Under the pieces are notes generated by a model. That model was given only the letters and a program-made list of their open reading frames with translations. It was not told where the DNA came from and made no database searches. DNA of 64,000 nucleotides, from assembly GCA_037043235.1 (NCBI GenBank), contig JAWRVZ010000040.1, positions 374,501 through 438,500 on the forward strand. The letters run 5' to 3'. This document shows, one piece after another, positions 35,576 to 47,079 of this stretch. Both the position numbers and the translations under genes were made by a program. The stretch is from Rhodeus uyekii (lineage: Eukaryota > Chordata > Actinopteri > Cypriniformes > Acheilognathidae). Numbering within the stretch: position 1 is the first letter of the stretch; every line of letters begins with the position of its first letter.

Positions 35576-37067
35576 TGTAACTATGCTATGGCGTCAGTTT
35601 TGAAATATTAGTTCAAGCCAAGTCCTATAATAATATTTCAAGAAGAACTAGCTGACTGACCCAAACCATCTTTGCAGGCATTACTTGTACATGACATTAC
35701 ACACTGCCTTTGTGCTTTATAACTTTGCACCGTTCACTTCCACAAACAGCTCTATTGCACACTAAAAGAAAGGTTAAAAAGAAAAAAGTATCCACTTGAA
35801 AATAATTAAGTTGTGTCCACACATTTATTCAAGGTGTACAAGTTATATTTTCCTATTTTAAATTATTTTTCCTTTATCATGGAAATTCTTATTTGCATTA
35901 ACCCAGTGGAATGCTGACTTTATGCTGTTTTGTAGAAAGATGACCATGAAAAGCAGGCCTATACTGCAAGCAGCCAAATTTGTTATAAAGTGAGGCGAGA
36001 AACAATCCAAAAATTGGCTTGCATTTCGTACAAGGCCTAAATTATTCTAGCACTTACGATCTACTCACTTTGCTTCCTCCAAAATTTCATTCTGCGTTTT
36101 TTCTCTTATCATATCCTCTGTAATTCTCTGCTGTATTCCCCATCATTTTGCCTACATTTTGTTTTGTATATTTTCTGTCTTCCCATTCTTTTCTCTACCT
36201 TCCAGACCATTCTATTGTTTCCAGGGAATTTTCTGCATTGCCAAACTCCGTAAGACAACCGCGTGTTAAGTTGTGAATGATTGATGTGCCATTGACTTGG
36301 CCGGTCTCTTGTCTTGCCATAGGCTTAAATCATTTATACGAACATTTTACGATATTTCTTTTGAAGTCAAAGGGCTTCAGGAGATGCATGCTTTTATTTA
36401 GACTATTGGTTTAGTGTTGACGCTCCTAATGTGTCTAAATCATTAAAATTTCACTTATTATAAGTGCAATACGAAGCAGTCCTGATTTACTCTCTGTCAG
36501 AAGTACAAGCTTACAGCCTACAGGGAGTTCCACTTGTTTTGTATTATATTCTCCAAAGTAGGTTGCTTTAGCTCTGCCTTAACAATAACCACATAGATGC
36601 AAACACCCTAAGGAATAGCTTGGCTGAGATCTATTCCAGAGTCTGTTCTGGTAGGTGGGTGTATGTTGTGTTGTGTTTTGCAGAGATTGGGGACTAACCG
36701 TACCCCACAGCGCTACACCATGGGGCAGGACATTCTATGTAGTCCGCCATTGATCTCAGAAAGCGACTGGTCTGTATAATGCAATTTATCAAATCAGCAT
36801 CAGTCATCCTCATGGGATACTGACACGATGTAAATTCACTTCACGCCATCCAATAAAACATGCTATCAGCCTCAGCCATTAACATGATGGACTGCCTTCC
36901 GTTAAGTAGGATTGTGGATCACAACAAGGACGTTTATAAAACGTTAAAACAGCTGGACATACTCATAACTCTCATTTTTGAGGTTATTCTTTTGGTCTGC
37001 ATGTTCAGGATGCTCAGTAAGCCCACCCTCTCCCAACCCACCCATCCAATGAGCATGCAGGAATGGC
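35576..37067. other. Intron sequence, nothing firmly recognised
   Basis: Unique-looking sequence. A more complex patch at 36690-36860 might be conserved. No exons or repeats were recognised. Confidence 0.3.
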
Positions 37068-37203
37068 AACAATGCAAGGAATTTTAGCTAAAATGTTCAG
37101 CTACCAGAAACTTTCCTTCCATTTTTGGACCCACAGTGCAACGATTTGAAAATCCAGCCCTCTTCCTGTGTCTCTCCTCCTCCTATTTCAACACAGTATT
37201 TAA
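37068..37203. repeat. Duplicated block, copy 2 (contains CArG box)
   Basis: Same block as 33094-33227, same orientation, 3974 bp apart. The CArG variant here is CCATTTTTGG, still a full consensus. Confidence 0.88.
37119..37128. promoter_or_regulatory. CArG box CCATTTTTGG
   Basis: The second copy differs from the first at one of the six central bases and keeps the CC(A/T)6GG rule and the neighbouring TTTCCTT. Confidence 0.4.
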
Positions 37204-37374
37204 CAAAAGATTTTTCCCTCTCAAGAGGCATTTATAAGACGCTGAGAAATAACAAAGAATAAAAAAGAATAACAAAAACTGGCACTTCTATTCTAAAGAG
37301 TTCTATAGAGTTTATCATCCATCTATCTATAGCATGTTTTATTTTATTCATTAAAAACAGATTGATATATCTAT

Positions 37375-37500
37375 ACTAGGTTCAAAAGTTTGCCATCAGC
37401 AAGATTTTTTCTTATTAAATACTTTTATTCAGCAAAGATGTAAATGTTTCTATTTCATATAAATGTTCTATTCATTATCTCATATCCACAAAAATATCTC
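37375..37500 (+). repeat. 5' fragment of dispersed cyprinid repeat (family C)
   Basis: AGGTTCAAAAGTTTGCCATC, TTTATTCAGCAAAGATGTAA and TCTATTTCATATAAATGTTC match the start of the family C repeat. It stops where the DIRS-type sequence begins. Confidence 0.5.
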
Positions 37501-37504
37501 AGAT

Positions 37505-38945
37505 TATGTATGTAACCATAGTTCCTTGAAGACGGAACGAGATGCTGTGTCGAAATGCTAGGGGAATGCCTTGGCATGTAGCCTCGTGAAGCACTGAGAA
37601 ATCGGTCGAACGATTATGTGAATGATAGTCATGAGTTGATGACGTCATGAACCAGGATCATAAAAGGGCGCTGGAAACCGGAAGCGGCAGCTTAGAAAGT
37701 ATCTGAAACAAGCCTGGAGGCGCAAGGTGATGAGGCAAAAGACGCAGCATCTCGTTCCCTCGTCAGGAAACTATGGTTAGATATGTAACCTTACACGATC
37801 CCTTTCAAAGGAACTCACAATGTACCAATGCCACCTCAGTGATGCAGGCCCTCGTCCCCAGAGCAGAGTTGAGGTCAAGCTGGTAAAACCTCTGGATCAG
37901 TCTCTGGCATCACAAACATCAGCAAGGGAGACCCCTGCGAGAAGTGCCTTAGAGGCAGCTCCTAGTGGACTGGGCAGAGACGACCATAGGGGAAGACAGT
38001 TTGGCCGACTCGTAAGCCAGAGAGATAGCTTCGACTATCCATCTGTTCATGGTAGGTTTGGATCTTTTCTGTTCTGGGGACACATTTGTCAATAGCATTA
38101 CGTGTCGAAAAGGAGCTCCCAAATCAGGACCTTGATATAGAAACCAGAGATCCTTCCACATACCCAAGGTGCATAGGCAGCACCTCGTGACCTTGATAGT
38201 GCGGAAGGGATTTTCCTCTGGTTCTGAGCCACCACTGTAGCAGCCTCATGTACAGCAGTACGAGCGGGATAACGCTGGAAGCAGCTGCCATGAGACCCGA
38301 TACTCTCCTATTTTTATTTTCTTTATGGCTGAAAGGATGGCATTGACTCTTCTTTGCGTTCAGCCTCAACCCCAGCTGATGTGCGCGAGAACAACATCTT
38401 GATGCCGAACCACTAAGTGAGGAGACTGGGCAAGGATTAACCAGTCGTCGATATAGTTGAGGACACGTATGCATCAGAAGCGCAGCGGGGATAGTGCTCC
38501 ATCCATACATTTGGTGAAAGTATGGGGTAACAGAGCAAGGCCAAAAGGAAGTACCTGGTACTGGTACGCATTCCCCCCAAATGCAAATCTGAGGAACTTC
38601 CTGTGTTGAGGAAGGATGGAGATGTGAAAGTAGGCATCTTTGAGGTCAATTGTGACAAACCAGTCCTCTGACCTGTTTCGGTGTCAACGTTTTGAATTTG
38701 AGTCGCATAACAGTGCAGTTGAGAATGGGCCGCAGCCCTCCAGCCTTCTTGGGAATGATGAAGTAATGGCTGTAGGAGACGGACTGTTGCTCGGGGCACA
38801 CTACAGTGGGTAGGACCCCTAAGAAACTGGGCGGAGGAGCCCCAAACAGAATAGAATATCCTTGAGTTTTGTGCACAGGACCCATTGAGAGACATCTGGT
38901 AGGCATGTCCTACTAACTCTACTAAGGGAACCAGCCTCTTCTCAT
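37505..38945 (-). mobile_element. DIRS-type retroelement fragment
   Basis: DIRS elements are tyrosine-recombinase retrotransposons. The minus strand encodes a piece of a reverse transcriptase typical of fish DIRS (see 38437-38906). The left margin carries GTAACCATAGTTCCTTGAAG and GGAACGAGATGCTGTGTCG, then at about 37760-37790 the inverse word GAAACTATGGTTAGATATGT; these repeated, partly inverted words are usual at the ends of these elements. The recombinase and gag parts are absent. The copy is truncated. Confidence 0.78.
38437..38906 (-). pseudogene. Reverse transcriptase remnant of a DIRS-type element
   Basis: The frame at 38906-38646 includes YSHYFIIPKKAGGLRPILNC and FKTLTPKQV, followed in other frames by FTSPSF and a NYIDDWLIL-type word (around 38460-38430, catalytic Y-x-D-D as Y-I-D-D). 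LxPKKDGGLRPILD and NYLDDWL are hallmark motifs of fish DIRS reverse transcriptases. The invariant Asp after RPIL reads Asn-Cys here. Frameshifts split the coding region, so it is inactive. Confidence 0.78.
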
Positions 38946-40689
38946 TTTGCTGAGCCCACTAGTTTACGGAGCTCAACTTACAACATTTTTATTGACAAAA
39001 CGCATTTGAAAGATAGAGGTCAGACTACCTACTGCAGGGAAGGTGCATTTGTCCAAAACATGAGAATGCTAGAAAGCAGCGTGTTTTACATAAAACTCAT
39101 AAGCATGATTTTATGTGGCTTGCACTGTCAGGTGCTTTGACAAATTGCATATGCTGTTCAATACATTGGAAACTTGTTTTCGCCAGCGCATAACTGACAT
39201 TTGACTCATGTCTCCGTACAAATTTTACAGCATTCACTAAACCAGCGCAAGCTCACAAATTCCAGTCAAACTAAAGGTGGCACTATAATGCTGATAATAT
39301 AAACTTGAAATATTGTTGTCGTAGATTAAAAATTTTAATTATTTTGCATTTGTTTTTCTTTATGGATTATTCCTAATTTTGTAATATTAACTAAAAGAGC
39401 AGATGTTTTTTTATGGTGTTTATATTTTAAACTCACTGCATATACTACACAGAAGCAATTACTATATTTGTTTTCATAGTCATTGTTTGACAGACATTGG
39501 ACAAGATGTGGAATACGTTTCCCCTCTCCATAAAAAATACAGTGCCTCTGTGTGCAACATTAAGATTATAGATGCATTATAGATGCACATTCTGTTGTGC
39601 CACTGAAGTGTAAAAACTTTATTTAAAGCCGATTATGTTAACACCTTTTGGCCTTAACATTCCAGCTTGCCAGTATCCCCAAAAGACCCTGGTCCAGACA
39701 GCTGTGAGTGAGGGCTGCCACTGTTTTGTTCTATGGGACATGTGACTGTTTCCCACAGGTCAGACTCAAAGCCATCATGAGTCATCAATGTTTTTGCAAC
39801 AGGCAAAACAAATGCACATGTGTGGAGTATAAACCAGGCTTTTATCCTTTTAGCTACTATACTCAACAAATAATTTCACTCTAACCCACCCAACACAGTT
39901 CTCAGTTTAATGGCATCTCCGTGCTTTCAGCCCTTTTTTAAGCCCTTAGCGCACTAATGCCGCAGGACAATGCATTAAAACCTTTGTTTGACCTTTTGTT
40001 GTTGTTTGTTTTCATTCTATCTCTTTTTTTCCATTAACCTGAATAGAACGATGATATAACTCAAACCATATTGAGCAATTGACCAGTTTTGAGGCCTTGG
40101 CTGAATATTTCTATGTATAGCGTAGCGTCAAGGGCAGTGATCTAGGAAGCCCTGGCTCCAAACAGCATCCATGCAGAGCTGCAGGACAGCTGTAATCTCA
40201 CACTCTCCCATCTCTTTCTAGCCAAAAATTTGAAACAGTGCAGGCAAGCACCCCAGGAAAATGGCTTTTACCGCTGAGCTCTTTGGATTCAGTATGATCC
40301 TTCTTAGCTCTCGCTGGAATACCTCGGATCATCCCAATCTATCCAATGATGTGTCAGTTAGGGGTTCTTTGAAAATATAAAACTCTATCCATGAGAATTT
40401 GTATTTTTGGTGTGCTTAATCCTGTTTGTCAGGGTTTAGGCTTATAATGGCACAAAACAGCCATGGCCCCTAATATAGCTGGTAAAACAGTCTTCTATTT
40501 CTGCCCATGTTTGGTGAGTGGAGCTACACTAGAAATTTTTGACTTAATTTTTACACACTTCTCTGGGGTGCCGCATCACTGATTCATTCGCCTCAGTTTG
40601 ACTGAGCTCAGAAACTAACAACAAAGTACATGCAAACAAAGCTAAGAGTCCATGAAGTTTTTGAATACAGATTATGTAACTTTAACATA
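38946..40689. other. Intron sequence, nothing firmly recognised
   Basis: Mixed sequence; 39650-39860 is somewhat GC-richer. No repeats, exons or notable frames. Confidence 0.3.
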
Positions 40690-40830
40690 ATACATTTAAG
40701 AGACAGTTCACCCGAAAATTAACATGTACAATGATTTTTTCCAATTCTTCTGAAGTCAACCAGAGAACTGGATGATAAACAGACCAAAAATGTATGTTTT
40801 CATTTGCTGATAATCTCCCCCTCTGCTAAA
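40690..40830. mobile_element. MITE fragment, TTAAGAGACAGTTCACCC type
   Basis: TTTAAGAGACAGTTCACCCG followed by AAAATTAACATGTACAATG and TTCTGAAG words is the left end of the same common MITE type as at 2150-2275. Confidence 0.5.
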
Positions 40831-41984
40831 CAAGTGCTCATTTGTACTTGTTCAAATATGGTGCAAATGTGTAACACCTCAATTTATATTTCTTAAATTC
40901 CACTTAAGTTGTTCTACGGGTTTAGTGTTATGGATTTGGGCTATATTAAATAATTTTGATTGAGCTTTTAAAGTCTTGCAGTCTCCATTTACTTTTATTG
41001 TTTTCTGTACTTTCATTTTTGGGTTTAAATATACCTTCCAAAAGAAATTAATTCAATTCACAAAATGCAGTACAACAGTACAAACAATATGGTATTTGTT
41101 AATTGTAATTTGTGTTATATGTTAATCTATTCATTACTTTTCTTTAAAAGTTCTAATTAATAAACAAATAAAATGGAATATTTATTTTATTTATTTATTA
41201 GGCATAGACACAACAGTAAATCCATGGTAATAAAAAAAATCAGTCTTTACTGTTCAGCAAAAAAAACTCCATTAGACTAAATGAGGTCTAATTCACATTA
41301 CGGATCTTGACGCAATATAATGATTTGAAAATAGCAACAGTGACTGAACATGAGTGAATGGCTTTTGTTCATTGATGTTCTGGGGATTTTCTACTCTTTG
41401 ATCTCTATAAGATGAGAGTGGGGCACATGAAGTAGACATTTCTTGCTTTAGTTCATTCATTAACATTAAAGGAACTAAAGGACTGTTGTTTGCCATCGCT
41501 GATGATACAGCTAGGATTCTAGCCAAACTCTTTTATTCCGTTCCACAACAGCACAAAAGAAGCGGCTTGAGAACATCTATTGAATGAAAACCACTCTCAC
41601 TCTCCCATATGAGATCATTACAAAGGTTATAGATGAGGACCGCTGACGCAGTCAAAGAAAGGTCCAGGAAAGTAAAACTAAATAATAGCGACTACCAATT
41701 CTCACTAACTCAGTGTCTGTGCTTGCCTTTGACTCCAAATGGACATTCAGAAATGAGCCAAACCGTTTAGAGACAAAATGTTCTAATGAGTGTAACTGAG
41801 CATCAGAGGCTATGAGACCAAACAAATTAGATTATTAAGCTCAGAGAACAAGCCATCATTTTCTATAGAGACTACAAAAGAAGCCCAGAATCATATAGCA
41901 AAGCATACTTAGGTCAGTGCATCCACAAACTTCTGAATGTTTATGAATGACTGTTGACTCACTATTTCATATACATTTAGGGTC
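40831..41984. other. Intron sequence, nothing recognised
   Basis: A+T-rich unique-looking sequence; 41540-41900 is more complex but carries no distinctive motif cluster. Confidence 0.35.
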
Positions 41985-42237
41985 AGTAAAGTTTTTTGGT
42001 AGAGAAAAGAATATTATTAAAGGAGGATACATTTAATTGATCAACAGTGACAGTAATGAATTTTTACATTCTTACAAAAAATGTGAACTTTCTATTCATC
42101 AGATAATCCTGAAAAGCACCAAATTAGAATTACAATGATTTCTGAAGTATCATGTGACACTGAAGACTGAAAAAATGGATTTAGACAATGATAAGGTTTC
42201 CATTTTTACTGTACATTTGATCAAACAAATGCAGTTT
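41985..42237 (+). repeat. Copy of dispersed cyprinid repeat (family C), forward
   Basis: GGGTCAGTAAAGTTTTTTGG, TTTAATTGATCAACAGTGAC, GAACTTTCTATTCATCAG and AATGATTTCTGAAGTATCAT with GTGACACTGAAGACTG follow the family order. Its right end runs directly into a Tc1 fragment. Confidence 0.65.
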
Positions 42238-42595
42238 TGGCGAGACCCTGAACCGATGACCCTAAAACAGCAGGACAGCGCACCTTGTCACAAAGTTCAA
42301 ATCATCTCAAAATGGTTTCTTGAACATGAGTTCACTAAACTCAAATGGCATGCACAGTCATCAGATCTCAATCCAATAGAGCAACTTTGGGATGTGGTGG
42401 AACAGGAGAGTTGCAGCCGGCAAATCTGCAGCAACTGTGTGATGCCATCATGTCAACATGGACCAAAATCTCCATAACTCCATAAAATGGACCAATAAAG
42501 GAATGTTTCTAGCACCTTATTGAATCTATGCCAATCAATTCTTTGAAGGGAAGTTTTGAGTCCAACCTGGTACCCAATAAAGCAGCCGGTGAGTG
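42238..42595 (+). mobile_element. 3' fragment of a Tc1-like element (family A relative)
   Basis: The plus strand encodes LKQQDSAPCHKVQIISKWFL then LKWHAQSSDLNPIEQLWDVV (second Asp in QDSAPCH and Glu in NPIEQLWD), so the C-terminal part of a Tc1 transposase remains. The last ATGAG-like word GCCGGTGAGTG with TA after it matches the GGTGAGTG terminus of family A, but the neighbouring sequence differs, so it is a related family. The 5' part is absent. Confidence 0.85.
42240..42477 (+). pseudogene. Tc1 transposase C-terminal remnant
   Basis: A 107-codon frame starting upstream contains, from about residue 40, QDSAPCHKVQ, FLEHEFTKLKW and SSDLNPIEQLWDVVEQE. Two of the three catalytic residues (Asp, Glu) are present with close to the usual spacing. 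The DNA-binding domains and first Asp are lost. It is not functional. Confidence 0.8.
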
Positions 42596-42929
42596 TATAT
42601 ACAGCATATGTGCAAGAATATTCTGAAAATGTTTCATTTCAAATGTACGGGTTTTTTTTTAAACATTGTCATGTTTTATCAAACAACAAGTCCCTTGAGT
42701 GTACCACTGTAAAATCCAGTGGTAAAAATCACTATAACAACACATGAAATTATAAGTCTCAGGGCTTACTGCTTTAGTGCAACTCTGACAATCACATATT
42801 CCAAGAACACTCAAATTGCTTTGAAAATAACAGCTGCTTTTGATGAGAGTGTCCTTTGCTAGACATCAGCTGGATGACGCAGAGAGAGGGATAGAGAGAA
42901 AATATAAAGTGAGAGAGGAAAAGAGAAGC
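42596..42929. other. Intron sequence, nothing recognised
   Basis: A+T-rich spacer after the Tc1 fragment. Confidence 0.35.
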
Positions 42930-43200
42930 ATCTACTGCCAGGTGTTGGCAGCACGGTGTGAGGGATAAGGACTTCCTGCCAAGTAGATGATTTGGGTCAG
43001 TAGGTAATTGCATTCCTGGATCACAGAGGGCTCGGTGGCAATTAATCCCGGCTGTGAGCCACGTGAGCAAGGGAACACGTTCACAGTGCAGAGGCAACTG
43101 TGGTCAGAGAGAGGGCCAGTCAGGAAGCCCAGCAGCATTCCTGTCCCCATAAGAGAAAGAGCCAAACACAAACTACATTCTTTGCATCCTCTTGTGGTAA
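42930..43200. promoter_or_regulatory. Candidate conserved non-coding element
   Basis: Balanced composition, no repeats. It includes GCAATTAATCCCGGC (homeodomain and bicoid-type core), GGTAATTGCATTCC, a CACGTG E-box at 43060-43065 and CAGGTG near 42940. This set is enhancer-like; conservation is untested. Several overlapping frames on both strands reflect low stop density, not coding. Confidence 0.3.
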
Positions 43201-43529
43201 GAGTTCAGGGCAGGTGTGTGTTCATCTCTGCAACTTTGACAAATTTCATGCAGCAAGACAAACGTTTGGGTTGTGTCCATTTTATAGAGAAAAAAAATTG
43301 AATCAAAAGAGTGAAGCTCCTTTGCGTTTGAGAAGTGCTTATTTAATAACCATTTCTCTTTGAAAATTTCTGCAAAAATGATTGGCTCAATTACAAATCA
43401 GTGTGTATATAATAAAAATAAATAAATGCCAGTGCAAGAATGGCATATATAATGTATTTTTGAAGAAATTAATAGATAAAAAAAATAACCATATCATTTA
43501 CCCAACTAAATTATAATATACACAATTAT

Positions 43530-44575
43530 GTTTGAACGTTTGGGGACTGTAAGATTATTTTTAAGGGCCAGTCACACAGCGAAAACGCATAAATCACGCA
43601 CAGGTTTTCGTTTCTGCGTGGAGTGTGCGTCGTATGCGTAATTCGTCGGTGTAACGAACGTGGACAGTCAGTGATTGTAAGTGGATGTGCGTCGGAGGCG
43701 GTTTGTGCGGGATCTTGAGTTTTGAATGGTTAAAAATTTTTCCAACGCACAATGTGCGTTATTCATGAGTTGGCGTGCGTAGTTTATGCGTCGAGTATGC
43801 GTGACTACGCGCTGTACATGCGTTGGCCGTCAATGCTTATGCGTTGGAATTCGTTCGAAACCGCGCACGTCCACGTCCGTTCACTGACGCCCCACCTGAA
43901 TCGCGCATTCCACTGACATCCACTGACAATGTGGATTCTGAAAGTGCTTGTACGTGGAACTTTCGCAAAGCATGCGTGTTTGGACGCGCTCCATCAGTGA
44001 TTCATGCGTCAGGTGTGCGTCGAATGTTCGTGGAATAATGCACCGTATTTGCTTGTATGCGTCGGCGTGCGCAATATGTCAGTGATTGTAAATAATATGT
44101 GCGTGGTTCATGCGTGATTTGTCGACACCCCGAAAATTTGGTCAATTTCTCGAGGCACAAGCACGCACAAACCCAATCTGTGCGTGATTTGTGAGTGATT
44201 TGTGCGTGATCGGCTGTGTGACTGGCCCTTTATATAATGATTAAGCCTTTTATACTAGGTGGCAAAAACAGTAATAATCGTAAAATCAGTAATATTGTGA
44301 AACAATTTAAAAGAACTGAATAGATTTTAAAATGTAATTAATTCCCATGATTTTCAGCAGCCATTAATCCAGTCTTCAGTGTCACATGTTCCACAATCAT
44401 TCTAATATGCTGATTTGGAGTTCAAGAAATATTTCATATTATTACAGTTGTCCTGCTTAATTTTTGGTGAAAATATTGATACATTTTTCAGAAGTTGAAA
44501 AGAACAGCATTTCTTTGAAATAGAAACCTTGCTAAATAATTTCTCAAACTTCCCAAGCTTTTGAACAGTAGTGTA
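43530..44575 (-). repeat. Family C cyprinid repeat, both ends visible, split by a Harbinger-type MITE
   Basis: The left end TTTGAACGTTTGGGGACTGT and the right end AAGCTTTTGAACAGTAGTG are the two termini of the family. Between them the usual body (CAGTAATATTGTGAAAC, TGTAATTAATTCCCATG, CATTCTAATATGCTGATTTG, AAAAGAACAGCATTTCTTTG) is resumed after the MITE at 44230. This shows the repeat was already here when the MITE entered. Confidence 0.75.
43564..44229. mobile_element. PIF/Harbinger-type MITE with 3-bp TTA target duplication
   Basis: The left end AGGGCCAGTCACACAGC and the right end GCTGTGTGACTGGCCCT are exact inverses over 17 bp. TTA lies on both sides (43561-43563 and 44230-44232), the target duplication of PIF/Harbinger elements. 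The 666-bp inside is rich in CpG and in the words TGCGTG and its inverse CACGCA, unlike the A+T-rich flanks. No transposase is encoded. Confidence 0.9.
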
Positions 44576-44774
44576 CCATCACTGTAAACATTACTCATAT
44601 GATATATTTCTCATACTACATCCCTCCATCATTTCTAAATGAGAAACACTGTGCGTTTATTTGAGATTTGGTAATCTGGGAAAAAATAGGAAGGAAAATT
44701 TTTTATAGTCATTATCCCCAAAAGTCTTCTGAGAGCATGATCAGGACCTCTCTTGGATGATCTTAAGGGGGTGA

Positions 44775-44793
44775 GGGGGGGGGGGGGGGGGGG
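44775..44793. repeat. Poly-G run, 19 bases
   Basis: An uninterrupted G tract, preceded by GGGGGTGAG. It could form a G-quadruplex on the plus strand; length may be uncertain because such runs are hard to sequence. Confidence 0.9.
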
Positions 44794-45029
44794 TTAACAA
44801 ATTGCCTATTTACCAGATTAATATAGTATAAATTGTTATGCAATATTAACATTTTATTAATACAGTAATATATCTACTAGATGAACTAGACTATTATTTC
44901 TAACTAGAAAAATAGAATATTTGGAAGTCTAATTAGTAATCGCGCTCAGTTGAATGTGGTAGTTCACCATTAGCTAATGAGTAAATTCAATTTTTTCATA
45001 CCTCACAGAGGACTACTAAGAACTACTGT

Positions 45030-45800
45030 ATATGAAGGTTCATAATTAATGTGTATAGTACAATTCATTCAAAAATGAAAAGCTTGATAACTCTCTAGTA
45101 ATGACTGCAGTTGTCACAGTCATGTTGCGTCTCCTCACTCTTCCTGTTTCCTTCTGTGTGCTTGCCTGTGTCATTTCCTTCACCTGTCATGTCAACCTTG
45201 TGCATTTAAGCCCGCATGTGTTCCTCTGTCTTTGTCTATGTCGTTAATGTGTTATACACATTATTTGATAATTTCTGTTTTTGCACAAGTGTGCTGCTTT
45301 TGTTTTCCATTTAAAATATTTTCAGTTTGTTTAATAAAGTGAAGTCGCAGACATTCCTCCTCTCCTTGTCTCCTTTATCCTCCCGCACCCCACACCTAAC
45401 AGCAGTCATTGTAAGCTTTTGAGGTTTTTTTGTTTTCAGTATGTTATCCCAAAGTATGGGATAGAAATTAGTGTTTTCTACATTTTTACTGATATATAAT
45501 AAACACATAATTACTGATTATTTGGAACAGTATTCTAAAGTGAATGTCATGGTAACCCAAGAGCAATGACCATTACCAATTACCAAGAAATTACCATTCA
45601 AAACCTTACAAAAAGTTTACAATGAGTTCATTTTTTCACTTTAGAATACTGTTCTAAATAATTAGTTATTCCTTCTGAAGGATTTGGTAATACTCGAGTC
45701 ATTACTAGTGGGTTACCATGATCTTTACTTTAGAGTGAGTTATACATTATGCATATTCACATTAATTATGAACCTGTATATACAGTAAAAATTAATAGTT
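45030..45800. repeat. Inverted-repeat region interrupted by a solo LTR
   Basis: GGTTCATAATTAATGTG near 45039-45055 recurs inverted near 45753-45770 as CACATTAATTATGAACC-type sequence, each beside an ACTGTATATA word. A second stem pairs TTTGGAACAGTATTCTAAAG at about 45521 with CTTTAGAATACTGTTCTAAA at about 45638. This looks like a palindromic MITE or an old foldback repeat. Outer limits are unclear. Confidence 0.5.
45112..45401. mobile_element. Solo LTR with exact 5-bp target duplication
   Basis: The 290-bp unit begins TGTCACAGTC and ends CACACCTAACA, so it has TG...CA ends. GCAGT lies directly on both sides (45107-45111 and 45402-45406). Inside is a TTTAAGCCC promoter-like word and an AATAAA signal near 45333. 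These are the marks of a solo LTR left after recombination between the two LTRs. The family is not identified. Confidence 0.82.
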
Positions 45801-45989
45801 TTCTGGGAGGAATGAAAAAATAGTGAAAATAATAATGTAATCTAGTGAACTTCTAATATCTAGTGATATTACTTACTAATAGTTTTTTATTAGTAAATAG
45901 TAGTTACTGGAATTTTAATAGTGCGTTATTCCTGTGTAGTTATTCATTAATGATGGAACAGTATTACAAAGTGTTTCTAAAGGTTTTAA

Positions 45990-47079
45990 CTTAGCATGAC
46001 TCGATCAAATGAATTTCCATTTTACAAGACAATACACCCTTTCCGTGTTTTTCCTTTTCTATGTTTGAGACAGACCCCTACCAACTTCAATGGTAAGCCA
46101 ATAATGGAAGGAGAATTAGTTTAAAATGTTAGCAATGGCAACTCAAAAGGATAATTTTATTCTCTATAGACCTCAGAACACTTTGCTCTTCTATTTAATA
46201 ACTCATTATAGCTCTTTCTAATTCCTCTTCTGGCTTCACTCTTTATTCCATTGTACTTTGCAATAATAACACTTTCTATTAGCATTGCACTTTAAGAGGT
46301 TTTTAAAATCAATCCAAAGATTAGAGATGTTTGGGAACCCAATGTTAACTTTAAAATTGGACAGACATTTAATCTGTGAATCGTAATTTTTTTTTTTTTA
46401 CATTTTTGAACATTAAATTGAGGGGGAAAAAACTCAAAATGAATCAACACAGAATTAAAAAAAAAAAAAAACATTTGATGACCATGAAACCAGTCCACGG
46501 CTGAGTGGATGAAAATGAACAGACCACTGGAGCATATCTTGTGTCAGAACTGCGTAACAGAATGTGTATGATTGAATGTTGGTTAGGGATATGAAAACAT
46601 TTAATAATCGACAAAAATACAAATGAATGAATTAATGCCAGGGGTTACTTCTATAAAGTACCATTTTTTTGTCTGTATAGAGCTGATGTGATCAGTTTTA
46701 CCTCAATCACTCATTCTCACTCACATATAAATGGTTTGTTCAAATTTTTTCCACAGCTACAACCAAAGCAGTGAATTTGCCACTTTGTTGTGCTCTAAAA
46801 AGCTCCATATTCATGATTTAAGCCTAAAAATGTTTTCCAGAAATGGGTCCATGCTCGCTGATCCATCCTAAAGCCAATGAGGCACAGGAATGGCTGGCAC
46901 AGTGCTGGTGCAGAGACAAATATCACAGCTCTGGTTGCGTCTCTCAACAAGCTATCATTTAACAGGCCAAGATCTACCTCTCCTCTGGGGCTATGATCTA
47001 GGCTTTTGGGTTGCTCTGTTTTTAAGCCAACAAGCCTCATAACAAAATAGCAGGACTAGTGAAATGGCATCTGTTAGTC
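45990..47079. other. Intron sequence, nothing recognised
   Basis: A+T-rich unique-looking sequence with T- and A-runs near 46388 and 46457. Confidence 0.35.
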
